The translations under genes were made by a program, and so were the position numbers. A DNA stretch of 12,761 bases from Actinomycetota bacterium. GTDB taxonomy: Bacteria > Actinomycetota > Aquicultoria > Aquicultorales > Aquicultoraceae. Numbering within the stretch: the first letter of the stretch is position 1; every line of letters begins with the position of its first letter. The stretch lies in assembly GCA_030017355.1 (NCBI GenBank), contig JASEIR010000051.1, forward strand, positions 270 through 13,030. Direction: 5' to 3'. Of this stretch, positions 1 through 7,367 are shown one piece after another. Under the pieces are notes generated by a model, which was given only the letters and a program-made list of their open reading frames with translations, had not been told where the DNA came from and did no database searches.

Positions 1-1092
1 TATGCAAGGTACAAGGATGATGATGATTTTAAAGAGGAGCTTGATTTTTATCGCAGGGAGTATATAGGAAGGCCGACAAGGCTTTATTTTGCAGAAAATC
101 TAACAAAGCATTACGGTAAAGCAAAAATTTACTTGAAGCGCGAAGACCTCTGCCACACCGGCTCTCATAAGTTAAACAACACCATAGGACAAGCCCTTCT
201 AGCAAAGAGAATGGGTAAAAAGAGAGTAATTGCAGAGACTGGCGCAGGCCAGCATGGGGTTGCTAGTGCCACAGTGGCGGCTCTCCTTGGTTTGGAATGC
301 CAAGTCTATATGGGCGAGGAAGATACAAAACGCCAATCGCTAAATGTTTTTAGGATGAATTTGCTTGGTACTGAAGTAATTCCAGTAAAAAGCGGTACCA
401 GAACTCTGAAAGATGCTATGAATGAGGCTATTCGCGATTGGGTGACAAATGTTGAGACGACCCATTACATGCTTGGCTCGGTTGGTGGCCCGCATCCCTA
501 TCCTATGATGGTAAGAGACTTTCAAAGTGTCATTGGGCTCGAGACTATTGAGCAAATCAATAAAGCTGAGGGGAGATTGCCTAGCGTTGTTATAGCATGT
601 GTTGGTGGGGGTAGTAACGCGATGGGAATATTCTTTCCGCTAATCGGAAAGGGTGTAAGGCTAATAGGTGTTGAACCAGCTGGTCTTGGATTAGAAACCG
701 ACCAACACGGCGCTCCGCTTACTAAAGGCGAAAAAGGGGTGCTGCATGGCAGCTTAAGCTATCTTCTCCAGGATGAGTATGGGCAAATAAAGCCTGCTCA
801 CTCGATATCAGCTGGTCTTGATTACCCTGGTGTTGGCCCAGAGCATAGTTATCTAAAAGAGAACGGTTTGGCTGAGTATGGTTCAGTAACAGATAAAGAA
901 GCGCTTGATGCTTTTGTATTGCTATCAAGGACAGAAGGCATACTGCCAGCTCTTGAAAGCTCACATGCCGTTGCGTATTTGGAAAAGGTCATGCCAGAGC
1001 TCTCCAAGGATGATATCGTTGTGATAAATCTATCAGGCAGGGGTGACAAGGATGTCCAGGTAGCAGCAAGCGCACTTGGGGTGGAGTTATGA
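1..1092 (+). CDS. trpB: Tryptophan synthase beta chain (5' end cut by window edge)
   Basis: This is the beta subunit of tryptophan synthase, a cytosolic PLP enzyme that condenses indole (channelled from the alpha subunit) with L-serine to give L-tryptophan. The reading frame is open from base 1, so 363 residues are visible and about 35-40 N-terminal residues of a typical ~400-residue TrpB lie outside. A TTG at 133 is internal and not the start: residues before it (including GRPTRLYFAENL) are ordinary TrpB. Visible marks are the PLP lysine in HTGSHKLNN (bases 169-171), the catalytic glutamate in AETGAGQHG, the PLP-phosphate loop GGGSNA, and the C-terminal NLSGRGDKD. The sequence is of the canonical TrpB1 type, not the TrpB2 paralogue. 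It ends in an ATGA overlap with trpA, as expected for subunits made in equal amounts. Identity is secure. Confidence 0.97.
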   Translation, partial: YARYKDDDDFKEELDFYRREYIGRPTRLYFAENLTKHYGKAKIYLKREDLCHTGSHKLNNTIGQALLAKRMGKKRVIAETGAGQHGVASATVAALLGLECQVYMGEEDTKRQSLNVFRMNLLGTEVIPVKSGTRTLKDAMNEAIRDWVTNVETTHYMLGSVGGPHPYPMMVRDFQSVIGLETIEQINKAEGRLPSVVIACVGGGSNAMGIFFPLIGKGVRLIGVEPAGLGLETDQHGAPLTKGEKGVLHGSLSYLLQDEYGQIKPAHSISAGLDYPGVGPEHSYLKENGLAEYGSVTDKEALDAFVLLSRTEGILPALESSHAVAYLEKVMPELSKDDIVVINLSGRGDKDVQVAASALGVEL

Positions 1093-1898
1093 TAACAAGA
1101 ACAAAAACAAACCGAATTGACAATTTATTTGCAAAGCTTAGAGAGAACAAAAAAAGCGCTTTAATGCCATATCTTATGGCTGGCTATCCTGATATTGAGA
1201 CCTCGCTAAGATTGCTGGTAGCAGTGGCAAGGGCAGGTGCAGATTTGGTGGAGTTTGGCATTCCGTACTCAGATCCGCTAGCTGATGGACCAACAATTCA
1301 GGTTGCATCTGAGATAGCATTGAAGAATAAAATAAACACTGATGTTGTTTTTGAGCTAGTAAGAAAAGCAAGAAAAGAGACCGATATCCCGATTGTCATA
1401 ATGACATATTACAATACAGTTTACCGCTATGGCATGGATAGATTTGCAAAAAATGCTGCCGAGTGCGGTGCTGATGGGGTTATTACACCAGACTTACCAC
1501 CGGAAGAAGCAGGTCCGTGGAAGGAAGTTGCTTTAAAGCATGGACTAGCCACAGTCATGCTTGCTGCTCCTACGAGTACAAATGAGAGGCTAAAAAAAAT
1601 TAGCGAAGCTTCTCAGGGGTTTGTTTACTGTGTTTCACTAACAGGCGTAACTGGCGCTAGAGATAATCTTCCTGTAAATTTAACCGATTTTATTAGCAGA
1701 ATAAGAAATATTACTGATAAACCATTGGCTGTTGGATTTGGGATATCACGGCCTGAACAGGCAAGTCAAATCGCCAAAATAGCTGATGGCGTAATTATTG
1801 GGAGTGCTCTTGTAAATCTAATTGGAAAGAACAAGGATAACTGCATTGAAGCAGCTACTGCTTATATATCTGAAATAAGACAAGCAATGGATAATTAG
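1089..1898 (+). CDS. trpA: Tryptophan synthase alpha chain
   Basis: The alpha subunit cleaves indole-3-glycerol phosphate to indole and glyceraldehyde-3-phosphate and passes indole through the tunnel to TrpB. At 269 residues it has the normal family length. It is a TIM barrel with the two catalytic acids visible: Glu55 in VEFGIPYSDP and Asp66 in PLADGPTIQ (equivalent to Glu49 and Asp60 of the Salmonella enzyme). The phosphate-binding loops appear as VGFGISRPEQ and GVIIGSALV near the C-terminus. The ATG start overlaps the trpB stop by four bases (ATGA). A GGAG lies only two bases upstream, so translation probably depends on re-initiation by ribosomes leaving trpB. The gene is followed after 7 bases by accD, so tryptophan and fatty-acid genes share a transcript here. 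Confidence 0.97.
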   Translation: MITRTKTNRIDNLFAKLRENKKSALMPYLMAGYPDIETSLRLLVAVARAGADLVEFGIPYSDPLADGPTIQVASEIALKNKINTDVVFELVRKARKETDIPIVIMTYYNTVYRYGMDRFAKNAAECGADGVITPDLPPEEAGPWKEVALKHGLATVMLAAPTSTNERLKKISEASQGFVYCVSLTGVTGARDNLPVNLTDFISRIRNITDKPLAVGFGISRPEQASQIAKIADGVIIGSALVNLIGKNKDNCIEAATAYISEIRQAMDN

Positions 1899-1905
1899 GA
1901 GTAGT

Positions 1906-2778
1906 ATGCCAATTGGTGATTGGTTTAAGAAGCAGGAAAGAAATACAGCTAGAAGCCCGGCTGTAGAGAAGCGAATTATACCGGACGGTGTTTGGGAGAA
2001 GTGTAAGGGCTGCAATGAGCCCTTATTTGTTAAAGAGCTAGAAAGAAATTTAAAAGTCTGCCCCAAATGCTTTTTCCACTTTCCGGTATCTGCCTATGAG
2101 CGAATTTATCAACTAACCGATTTACATAGCTTTGAGGAACTTTGGGGTGATTTAATCCCAGGAGACCCTCTTGGCTTTGCTGCTAATAAGCCGTATATCG
2201 ATTCGTTAGCGAAAGCCAAAGATAAAACAGGGCTAAACGAAGCTGTAGTTTGCGGACGGGCGCGAATTGATGGTTTTCAAGTTGCCATAGCTGTAATGGA
2301 TTTTGGATTTATTGGCGGAAGCATGGGTTCGGTTGTTGGCGAGAAAATTAAGCGGATAACTGAGCTTGCAACAAGAGAGTATCTTCCGTTGATTATTGTT
2401 TGCAGCTCTGGGGGTGCCAGGATGCAGGAAGGCATGATATCACTCATGCAAATGGCAAAGACAAGCGCAGCTATAGCTCGCCATCAAGATCAAGGTCTTC
2501 CATATATATCTATCCTTTCTCATCCCACAACCGGCGGTGTATCAGCAAGCTTTGCCACTCTTGCTGATATAATCATAGCAGAGCCGCATGCCTTAATAGG
2601 GTTTACAGGAGCACGCGTTATAGAGCAAACCATCCGCCAGAAGCTTCCTAAGGATTTTCAAACAGCAGAGTTCAACCTTGCACATGGCATGGTTGATATG
2701 GTTGTCAATAGGCTTGAACTAAAACGCATGGTTGCAAGATTGCTTGATTATCTTGGTGCCAGTGGAGTTAAAGAATGA
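1906..2778 (+). CDS. accD: Acetyl-CoA carboxylase carboxyltransferase beta subunit
   Basis: AccD is the beta half of the carboxyltransferase of bacterial acetyl-CoA carboxylase. With AccA it moves the carboxyl group from biotin on BCCP to acetyl-CoA, giving malonyl-CoA for fatty-acid synthesis. The N-terminal zinc ribbon is intact: Cys33-X2-Cys36 and Cys52-X2-Cys55. The crotonase-like carboxyltransferase core follows, with SSGGARMQEG (167-176), HPTTGGVSASFA (206-217) and GFTGARVIEQT. The 290-residue length is normal. The ATG at 1906 has a GGAG four bases upstream that overlaps the trpA stop codon, which supports this start and coupling to trpA. The gene ends in an ATGA overlap with accA. The biotin carboxylase (accC) and BCCP (accB) genes are not in the window. 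Confidence 0.97.
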   Translation: MPIGDWFKKQERNTARSPAVEKRIIPDGVWEKCKGCNEPLFVKELERNLKVCPKCFFHFPVSAYERIYQLTDLHSFEELWGDLIPGDPLGFAANKPYIDSLAKAKDKTGLNEAVVCGRARIDGFQVAIAVMDFGFIGGSMGSVVGEKIKRITELATREYLPLIIVCSSGGARMQEGMISLMQMAKTSAAIARHQDQGLPYISILSHPTTGGVSASFATLADIIIAEPHALIGFTGARVIEQTIRQKLPKDFQTAEFNLAHGMVDMVVNRLELKRMVARLLDYLGASGVKE

Positions 2779-3758
2779 GAAGATTTGCTTATGATTTTGA
2801 GCGTCCCTTAATTGAGCTTGAAGAAAAACTTGATGCTATCAAGCGGACGGAATCAGCTGGGAAAGAAGATATTGCAGCCCAAATTGCTTATCTAGAAAAA
2901 CAAATTGAAAAGCTACGAGTACGAACTTATTCCAACCTTACGCCGTGGCAAAAAGTTCAGATCGCAAGGCACCCGGATAGGCCGCGAACAAGCGACTATA
3001 TTGAGGCTATTTTTACTGATTTTATAGAGCTTCATGGGGACAGAACATTTCGCGATGATTTGGCCATAATCGGGGGATTTGCTCGCCTTGATGGCGCTAA
3101 AGTAATGGTTATTGGGCATCAGAAAGGCCGTAATACAAAAGAGAACTTATTGCGGCAGTTTGGTATGCCCCATCCTGAAGGGTATAGAAAGGCGTTAAGG
3201 CTGATGCATCTTGCAAATAAATACAGGCTGCCCTTAATAACTTTTGTAGATACACCAGGGGCTTATCCAGGTATCGAGGCCGAGGAGCGCGGCCAGGCTA
3301 TAGCGATTGCCCAGAACCTAGCTGAGTTAAGCAGGCTTGAGGTGCCAGTAATTGTAGCTAACATTGGCGAGGGCGGTAGCGGTGGTGCGCTTGCTATTGG
3401 ATTTGGCGATGTCATGATCATGCTGGAAAATTCCTATTATTCGGTTATAACGCCGGAAGGTTGCGTAAGCATCCTCTGGAATGGCGAGGGTAATCCGGAA
3501 CAAGCTGCCAGCTTATTGGGTTTAACAGCAGATCGGCTTAAAGAACTTGGAATAATTGATGCTATAGTTAAGGAGCCTCTAGGCGGGGCCCACCACGCAC
3601 CTGCTCTTGTTGCGAGAGACCTTAAAAAAGAACTCGTGAAAGCACTTAAGGATTTAATTAAGCTAAATCCTAAAGAGCTTGTTGAGAAGCGTTATGCAAG
3701 GCTATCTCAAATCGGCTACTATATCGAAAATCCTGTTAAAGCACCGGTAGAGAAGTAA
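2775..3758 (+). CDS. accA: Acetyl-CoA carboxylase carboxyltransferase alpha subunit
   Basis: AccA is the alpha half of the carboxyltransferase and acts as an AccA2-AccD2 heterotetramer. The 327-residue length is close to the usual ~320. An N-terminal helical region with coiled-coil character (about 10-50) precedes the carboxyltransferase core. The core carries GHQKGRNTKENLLRQFGMP (114-132), VDTPGAYPG (158-166), IGEGGSGGALAIG (197-209) and VITPEGCVSILW (224-235). All match the standard bacterial AccA pattern. Translation starts at an ATG overlapping the accD stop, with a GGAG seven bases upstream, so unlike trpA it has a good ribosome site of its own. It is the last gene of the trpBA-accDA operon visible here. 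No strong intrinsic terminator follows it. Confidence 0.97.
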   Translation: MRRFAYDFERPLIELEEKLDAIKRTESAGKEDIAAQIAYLEKQIEKLRVRTYSNLTPWQKVQIARHPDRPRTSDYIEAIFTDFIELHGDRTFRDDLAIIGGFARLDGAKVMVIGHQKGRNTKENLLRQFGMPHPEGYRKALRLMHLANKYRLPLITFVDTPGAYPGIEAEERGQAIAIAQNLAELSRLEVPVIVANIGEGGSGGALAIGFGDVMIMLENSYYSVITPEGCVSILWNGEGNPEQAASLLGLTADRLKELGIIDAIVKEPLGGAHHAPALVARDLKKELVKALKDLIKLNPKELVEKRYARLSQIGYYIENPVKAPVEK

Positions 3759-3784
3759 AAAGTATAGCTCTCGATAATTCCTAC

Positions 3785-3803
3785 TAATCAAACCACGTGA
3801 TTA
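3785..3803. repeat. Perfect 6-bp inverted repeat after accA
   Basis: TAATCA (3785-3790) and TGATTA (3798-3803) form a perfect inverted repeat around a 7-base loop, 27 bases past the accA stop. The stem is AT-rich and has no following T-run, so it is a poor intrinsic terminator. A symmetric protein-binding site upstream of the next promoter, or chance, are equally possible. Confidence 0.3.
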
Positions 3804-3836
3804 TTTAGCGCTTAAAGCCAATTCCCATCCATGCTT

Positions 3837-3865
3837 TTGACTTCAATATGACGCTAAACGATAAT
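3837..3865 (+). promoter_or_regulatory. Putative housekeeping-sigma promoter for the phosphatase gene
   Basis: The sequence has TTGACT at 3837-3842 (five of six matches to the -35 consensus), a 17-base spacer, and GATAAT at 3860-3865 (five of six matches to the -10 consensus). A start near 3872 would give a leader of about 50 bases before the ATG at 3923. It is the best promoter match in the window. It marks the phosphatase gene as its own transcription unit rather than a continuation of the acc operon. Confidence 0.65.
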
Positions 3866-3884
3866 CTTAATATGAAAAACATCG

Positions 3885-3916
3885 GGTCTAACATAGAGGC
3901 CTATGTAGAGGTCTAA
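3885..3916 (+). promoter_or_regulatory. Leader hairpin flanked by GGTCTAA direct repeats
   Basis: Within the predicted leader, ACATAG (3891-3896) and CTATGT (3901-3906) form a perfect 6-bp stem with loop AGGC. A direct repeat GGTCTAA flanks the hairpin at 3885-3891 and 3910-3916. The ribosome site AGAGGT (3907-3912) starts at the base of the stem, ten bases before the ATG. The arrangement could control ribosome access or bind a regulator. This is inference from geometry only. Confidence 0.4.
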
Positions 3917-3922
3917 TAAGAG

Positions 3923-6778
3923 ATGAGTTTTTTTGGGCCAAGGAAAGGTATAAGGAAAAAATTACTTCTCAGCTATCTAGCCATAACGATACCTCTGATA
4001 ATTGTCATCATTTTTACCCAATACAATCGCTATGAGGATAAGCGCCGTGACATAATGGTTGCCCGGCTATCTCTCGCGCGCAACATTGCAAGTAACTTTG
4101 ATCACTTCATAAAAGAAGTTTCAAATACCGAAAAAATTGCTGGAACAGCTATAGCTGAGAATAACTATACTCGCTCCAGGGCAAGCAGCTACCTTGCCAA
4201 GGCAGCAAGCAAGTATCCATTATTCAGCATGGACTATGTCAAACTAAACGGCGAAGTATATGCTTCATCCAACCCAAGCTTGGTGGGCGAAAAACTGCAT
4301 CATGAGAACATTAATATTGGGGATATTGCCAAGCAACTGGATACAAAACAAGAATGGATTATTACTCCGCTTCATGACCATGGAGACGGCGGAATCGGAT
4401 TTGATGTAGTTACCGGTATTTGGTACAAAGCAAAGCTTTATGGAGTTATTGTTGCTTCAGTTGATTCTACCAGGCTGAATGAGGTTTTTGTTTTTGAAGT
4501 TCCTGGTGGCGGCTACAACATAACCGACAACAATGGCATGCTTATCTACCAAAATCAGTATCCCAAAAAACCATTAGATGAGAGATATTGGGGTGCGCAT
4601 AAATTTATAAAGGTGGCAAGCAAAGGCAAAGAGTTCACCTCGTATGGGCTGATCTTCCCAATAGATGACACATATCGCATGGGAGCTCAGGTTCCCATAC
4701 AAAGCATAGGTTGGAGTGCTGGGTCGTTTGTCCCGGTGGAAGAAGTTATGGCACCGATAAGAGCTGATGTCATTAGAAGCGGTGCCGTTACTATTGTTGT
4801 CATGTTGTTGGCTTTATTTCTTGGATTCTGGTTTGCCGAGCGAATTGTCAGGCCAATCATGATTCTTGCAAATAAAGCAAGAGATATTGCTAAAGGTGAG
4901 TTTGAGGAAGAAATTGGTCTTTTGCAAACCGGTGATGAAATTGAAGACCTTGCAGAAAGCTTTAATGCAATGCAAGTCAACTTAAGAGAGTATGTAAGCG
5001 AGCTCAGCGGTCTAGTTGAGGTCGGCGAAAAAATGAATCTAGCACTTAATATTCCATTTGTAGAGAATGCAGTAGCAAATGCTCTGCGCAGCAACTTCGA
5101 CGCCAAAGCAGTCTGGATTGCTTTATATGATGAGCATGAAAAGGTTCTTAAGATAGACTATTTCTGGAGCGATAGCGGGCTTGATTTTAACGGTCTGAAA
5201 ATTTCACCAGGCCTGGGTATAGCTGGAAGAGTGCTGATGAGCGGCAAGCCTGCCATTACGCACGCTGCTAGCTCTTCAGAGTTTCTATACAAAGATATAG
5301 CTTTGGAGGTTGGAGTTGAATCTGCCGTAACCTTACCTCTGGTATCAGGTGGTGGAGCTCTTGGCGTCATAGGTATTTTTACGCCTTTAGTTAAGCAGCA
5401 AAAGATTGGCGAAAAAGAGATGAGTCTACTGATGGCGCTCGCAAACCAGGCTGCTGTTGCTATCGAAAATGCGCGTTTGTACGAAGAATCGCGGGAATCT
5501 GAGCGCAGGCTAAGGGCATCAAATGATGATTTAAGAATTTTAAATAGCGTTGCTTTGGATATTTCATCAGGCCTTGACTTGACAGAGCTTCTTGAAAAGA
5601 CAGCAAAGAATGCGGCAGAGATCGTGGGAGCTGATTTTAGCTCCATAGCATTATTTGATAAAGAAAACGAAAAGCTGGATTACATGTATAAGATAAGATC
5701 GCCCAAATCAACTCCACCTATCAAGGTGCCAAGGGAGCTTGGTTTGTCTGAAACAGTTCTTAAAATCCACAGAACCGTATTTACAAACGACTACAAACAT
5801 GACCCGAGGGCTCATAAAGAAGCACTTATGCAGGGAGTAAGTGCGGTTGCAGCGACGCCACTTCTTATAGGAAATAGATTGATAGGCGTAATACAAGTTG
5901 GTTTATTAAATGGGAAGACTTTTGCTGACGGTGATATATCTTTGCTTGAATCTGTTGGAAATCAAGCTGCAGTTGCAATTGAGAATGCCAGACTGTACAA
6001 GAGGGAAAAAGATGTTGCTGAGGCTCTTCAAAATGCCCTTCTTGCTGTACCGGATAAGCTGTCTGGTATAAAACTAGGTCTTCTTTATCGCTCAGCTACC
6101 GATGGGTCAAAAGTAGGCGGCGATTTTTACGATTTTATTGAGTTTGCGAATGGGAAAATAGGTGTTGTAATTGGGGATGTATCTGGTAAAGGCTTAGAAG
6201 CAGCAACAGCAACAGCTCTAGTAAAGATGACAATAAAAGCATTTGCTTATGAATGCGATACACCTGCAGAAGTATTAGCGCGAGCAAACAGAGTTATCTT
6301 ATCCCAGATGGTACCTGGCCAATTCATAACGATTGCTTACGTGGTTATAGATCCGGCAACCGGCAGGATAGTATATGCGAGCGCCGGCCATCCTGCACCA
6401 ATAATTGCAAATTATGCAATATCAGCAATGCCAACTTTACGCCAGTTAGAGATGGGGTCTATACCACTTGGTGTGGAGGATAATCCTAGCTATGAGAATC
6501 ACACTGAAGAATTAACAAGTAAAGAAATCATGCTGCTTTATACCGATGGCCTTTTGGAAGCAAAGCAAGGTGGCATGCTATTTGGCGAGGAAGGCATAAG
6601 TGAAGCATTGCTGGGAGCTGGCGATACTGAGGTTGAGGCGATTCCTGGCAAACTGTTTGACGCTGCGCAGGAGTTTGCAAGCGGCAAGCTTAATGATGAT
6701 GTTGCTATCATTGCACTTGGTTTGGATAAGAAGACAGCGCATAAAAGTGCTGACGTTGAGATGGATTGGGTCATTTAA
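3923..6778 (+). CDS. Membrane Cache-HAMP-GAF-GAF-SpoIIE (PP2C) serine phosphatase
   Basis: This 951-residue protein is a sensor phosphatase of the RsbU/RsbP type. Such enzymes remove phosphate from a serine on a STAS-domain anti-anti-sigma factor. Domains in order are: transmembrane helix (about 13-32), extracellular Cache-like sensor (about 35-280), second transmembrane helix (about 285-305), HAMP (about 303-357, with the TGDEIEDLAESFN ending), GAF-1 (about 365-518), a coiled-coil linker (about 518-545), GAF-2 (about 545-693, the same ANQAAVAIENARLY-type ending as GAF-1) and SpoIIE/PP2C phosphatase (about 705-935). Metal-binding acids of the phosphatase are visible: Asp734 in VGGDFYDF, Asp752 in GDVSGKG, Asp875 in YTDGLLEA, and Asp925/Asp926 in NDDVAII. 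The conserved SAGHPAP is at 820-826, so it should be active. The external ligand is not evident. It lies convergent to a STAS-like gene, a likely substrate. The ATG start has a moderate AGAGGT site. Confidence 0.9.
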   Translation: MSFFGPRKGIRKKLLLSYLAITIPLIIVIIFTQYNRYEDKRRDIMVARLSLARNIASNFDHFIKEVSNTEKIAGTAIAENNYTRSRASSYLAKAASKYPLFSMDYVKLNGEVYASSNPSLVGEKLHHENINIGDIAKQLDTKQEWIITPLHDHGDGGIGFDVVTGIWYKAKLYGVIVASVDSTRLNEVFVFEVPGGGYNITDNNGMLIYQNQYPKKPLDERYWGAHKFIKVASKGKEFTSYGLIFPIDDTYRMGAQVPIQSIGWSAGSFVPVEEVMAPIRADVIRSGAVTIVVMLLALFLGFWFAERIVRPIMILANKARDIAKGEFEEEIGLLQTGDEIEDLAESFNAMQVNLREYVSELSGLVEVGEKMNLALNIPFVENAVANALRSNFDAKAVWIALYDEHEKVLKIDYFWSDSGLDFNGLKISPGLGIAGRVLMSGKPAITHAASSSEFLYKDIALEVGVESAVTLPLVSGGGALGVIGIFTPLVKQQKIGEKEMSLLMALANQAAVAIENARLYEESRESERRLRASNDDLRILNSVALDISSGLDLTELLEKTAKNAAEIVGADFSSIALFDKENEKLDYMYKIRSPKSTPPIKVPRELGLSETVLKIHRTVFTNDYKHDPRAHKEALMQGVSAVAATPLLIGNRLIGVIQVGLLNGKTFADGDISLLESVGNQAAVAIENARLYKREKDVAEALQNALLAVPDKLSGIKLGLLYRSATDGSKVGGDFYDFIEFANGKIGVVIGDVSGKGLEAATATALVKMTIKAFAYECDTPAEVLARANRVILSQMVPGQFITIAYVVIDPATGRIVYASAGHPAPIIANYAISAMPTLRQLEMGSIPLGVEDNPSYENHTEELTSKEIMLLYTDGLLEAKQGGMLFGEEGISEALLGAGDTEVEAIPGKLFDAAQEFASGKLNDDVAIIALGLDKKTAHKSADVEMDWVI

Positions 6779-6794
6779 AAGACGGGAGACCGTC
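6777..6794 (-). terminator. Short intrinsic-terminator-like hairpin for the STAS gene
   Basis: Read on the minus strand, GACGG and CCGTC pair into a 5-bp GC-rich stem with a TCTC loop (6781-6794), followed directly by TTTT (6777-6780). It lies 44 bases past the STAS-like stop. The stem is short and the T-run has only four bases, so it is weak. On the plus strand the loop reads GAGA, a GNRA tetraloop, but no T-run follows. The hairpin is made from heptamer repeat units. Confidence 0.4.
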
Positions 6795-6835
6795 AAGAGC
6801 AGACGGGAGACCAGGATTAACGACCGCCACTAAAA
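6780..6835. repeat. Heptamer repeat cluster between convergent genes
   Basis: The whole spacer between the phosphatase and STAS-like genes can be cut into near-perfect 7-base units. They are GACGGGA (6781), GACCGTC (6788), AAGAGCA (6795), GACGGGA (6802), GACCAGG (6809), a 6-base ATTAAC, GACCGCC (6822) and ACTAAAA (6829). The 12-mer AGACGGGAGACC occurs twice (6780-6791 and 6801-6812), 21 bases or three units apart. The GACCGCC plus CTAAAA end matches the repeat cluster after hypF. No coding sense is evident. Confidence 0.65.
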
Positions 6836-6837
6836 GA

Positions 6838-7203
6838 CTAGAACTCGCGCTCGATAAAGAATCGGCGAGCTTCCTCAAAATTTGGAAACAACAAAAAATG
6901 GTATTTTTGCTTAAGTTGACTGCAAATGCCCTTTGGTTGATCTGATGGGCAAATTAAGACAATGGAACCACCTAGCCTTGCAACTTCATTGTGAACTGAT
7001 TCAAGATAGTCATATGCGCTTTTGTCAAGCTCAGTAAGATTACCAAACTGGATAATAAGCTTTAGTCTGTTATTTCGGATAAGCGCGTTTATAATTTCCC
7101 TCATCAATATTATGCTTAGCGGTTTGTACTTTCCACTAAAGATCACAGTTGTAATGCTTTTTTGCTCGGTTATCTCAACCTTCAATCGTCTCTCATCAGT
7201 CAC
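6838..7203 (-). CDS. STAS-like (anti-anti-sigma) domain protein, divergent
   Basis: This 121-residue soluble protein has the alternating beta-alpha pattern of a single STAS domain, the fold of SpoIIAA/RsbV anti-sigma-factor antagonists. The most telling segment is the third strand and helix, LIIQFGNLTELDKSAYDYL (49-67). The SpoIIAA-type motif Asp-Ser-Ser-Gly is replaced by Asp60-Lys61-Ser62-Ala63, keeping a serine at the phosphorylated position. A second strand GGSIVLICPSD (78-88) fits the fold. The start is GTG at 7203 (minus strand) with AGGTGA about four bases upstream. An ATG just inside is out of frame. The neighbouring convergent SpoIIE phosphatase makes a partner-switching role plausible. 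No anti-sigma kinase is nearby. The family call is by pattern only; a degenerate STAS that does not bind a kinase is possible. Confidence 0.6.
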   Translation of the reverse strand: MTDERRLKVEITEQKSITTVIFSGKYKPLSIILMREIINALIRNNRLKLIIQFGNLTELDKSAYDYLESVHNEVARLGGSIVLICPSDQPKGICSQLKQKYHFLLFPNFEEARRFFIEREF

Positions 7204-7243
7204 GGAATCACCTAGTAAAGTTTTTCAGGGTGTTTCTGATTTA

Positions 7244-7273
7244 ATTTTATGTTGCTAAGCATCTTACTTTAAA
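7244..7273 (-). promoter_or_regulatory. Putative promoter for the STAS-like gene
   Basis: On the minus strand, TTTAAA (7268-7273, a weak -35), an 18-base spacer, and TAAAAT (7244-7249, five of six -10 matches) lie about 40 bases upstream of the GTG start. The -10 is good but the -35 is poor, so this is tentative. The site lies between the tRNA terminator and the gene, where a separate promoter would be needed. Confidence 0.4.
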
Positions 7274-7339
7274 CGTCGCACAGTTCTTCAGGTTAGGCGA
7301 CCATGCTCGCTTAAGCCTCTCCATTTTCAAATCTCTGGC

Positions 7340-7366
7340 AAAAAAAGAGACCCCAAAGGGTCTCTT
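7340..7366 (-). terminator. Intrinsic terminator of tRNA-Leu
   Basis: On the minus strand, AAGAGACCC (7358-7366) pairs perfectly with GGGTCTCTT (7345-7353) around a 4-base TTTG loop. The run of Ts continues to 7340. This is a classic Rho-independent terminator. Its stem begins one base after the tRNA discriminator base, leaving almost no 3' trailer. Confidence 0.9.
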
Positions 7367-7367
7367 G

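Noticed and set aside
133..1092. TTG at 133 as the trpB start
   Set aside because: The frame is open back to base 1 and the residues before 133 match the conserved N-terminal part of TrpB, so the gene begins outside the window.
3759..3836. Terminator after accA
   Set aside because: The only inverted repeat here (3785-3803) is AT-rich and lacks a T-run, so I do not call it a terminator.
4687..5646. Long minus-strand open frames of 139 and 162 residues inside the phosphatase gene
   Set aside because: They are antisense shadows of a well-conserved coding region, with serine- and alanine-rich composition and no recognisable motif.
7256..7274. Sigma-B-like promoter (GTTTAA) upstream of the STAS-like gene
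   Set aside because: A GTTTAA is present on the minus strand, but no GGGTA-like -10 lies 12-15 bases downstream. A housekeeping-type -10 at 7244-7249 is the better match.
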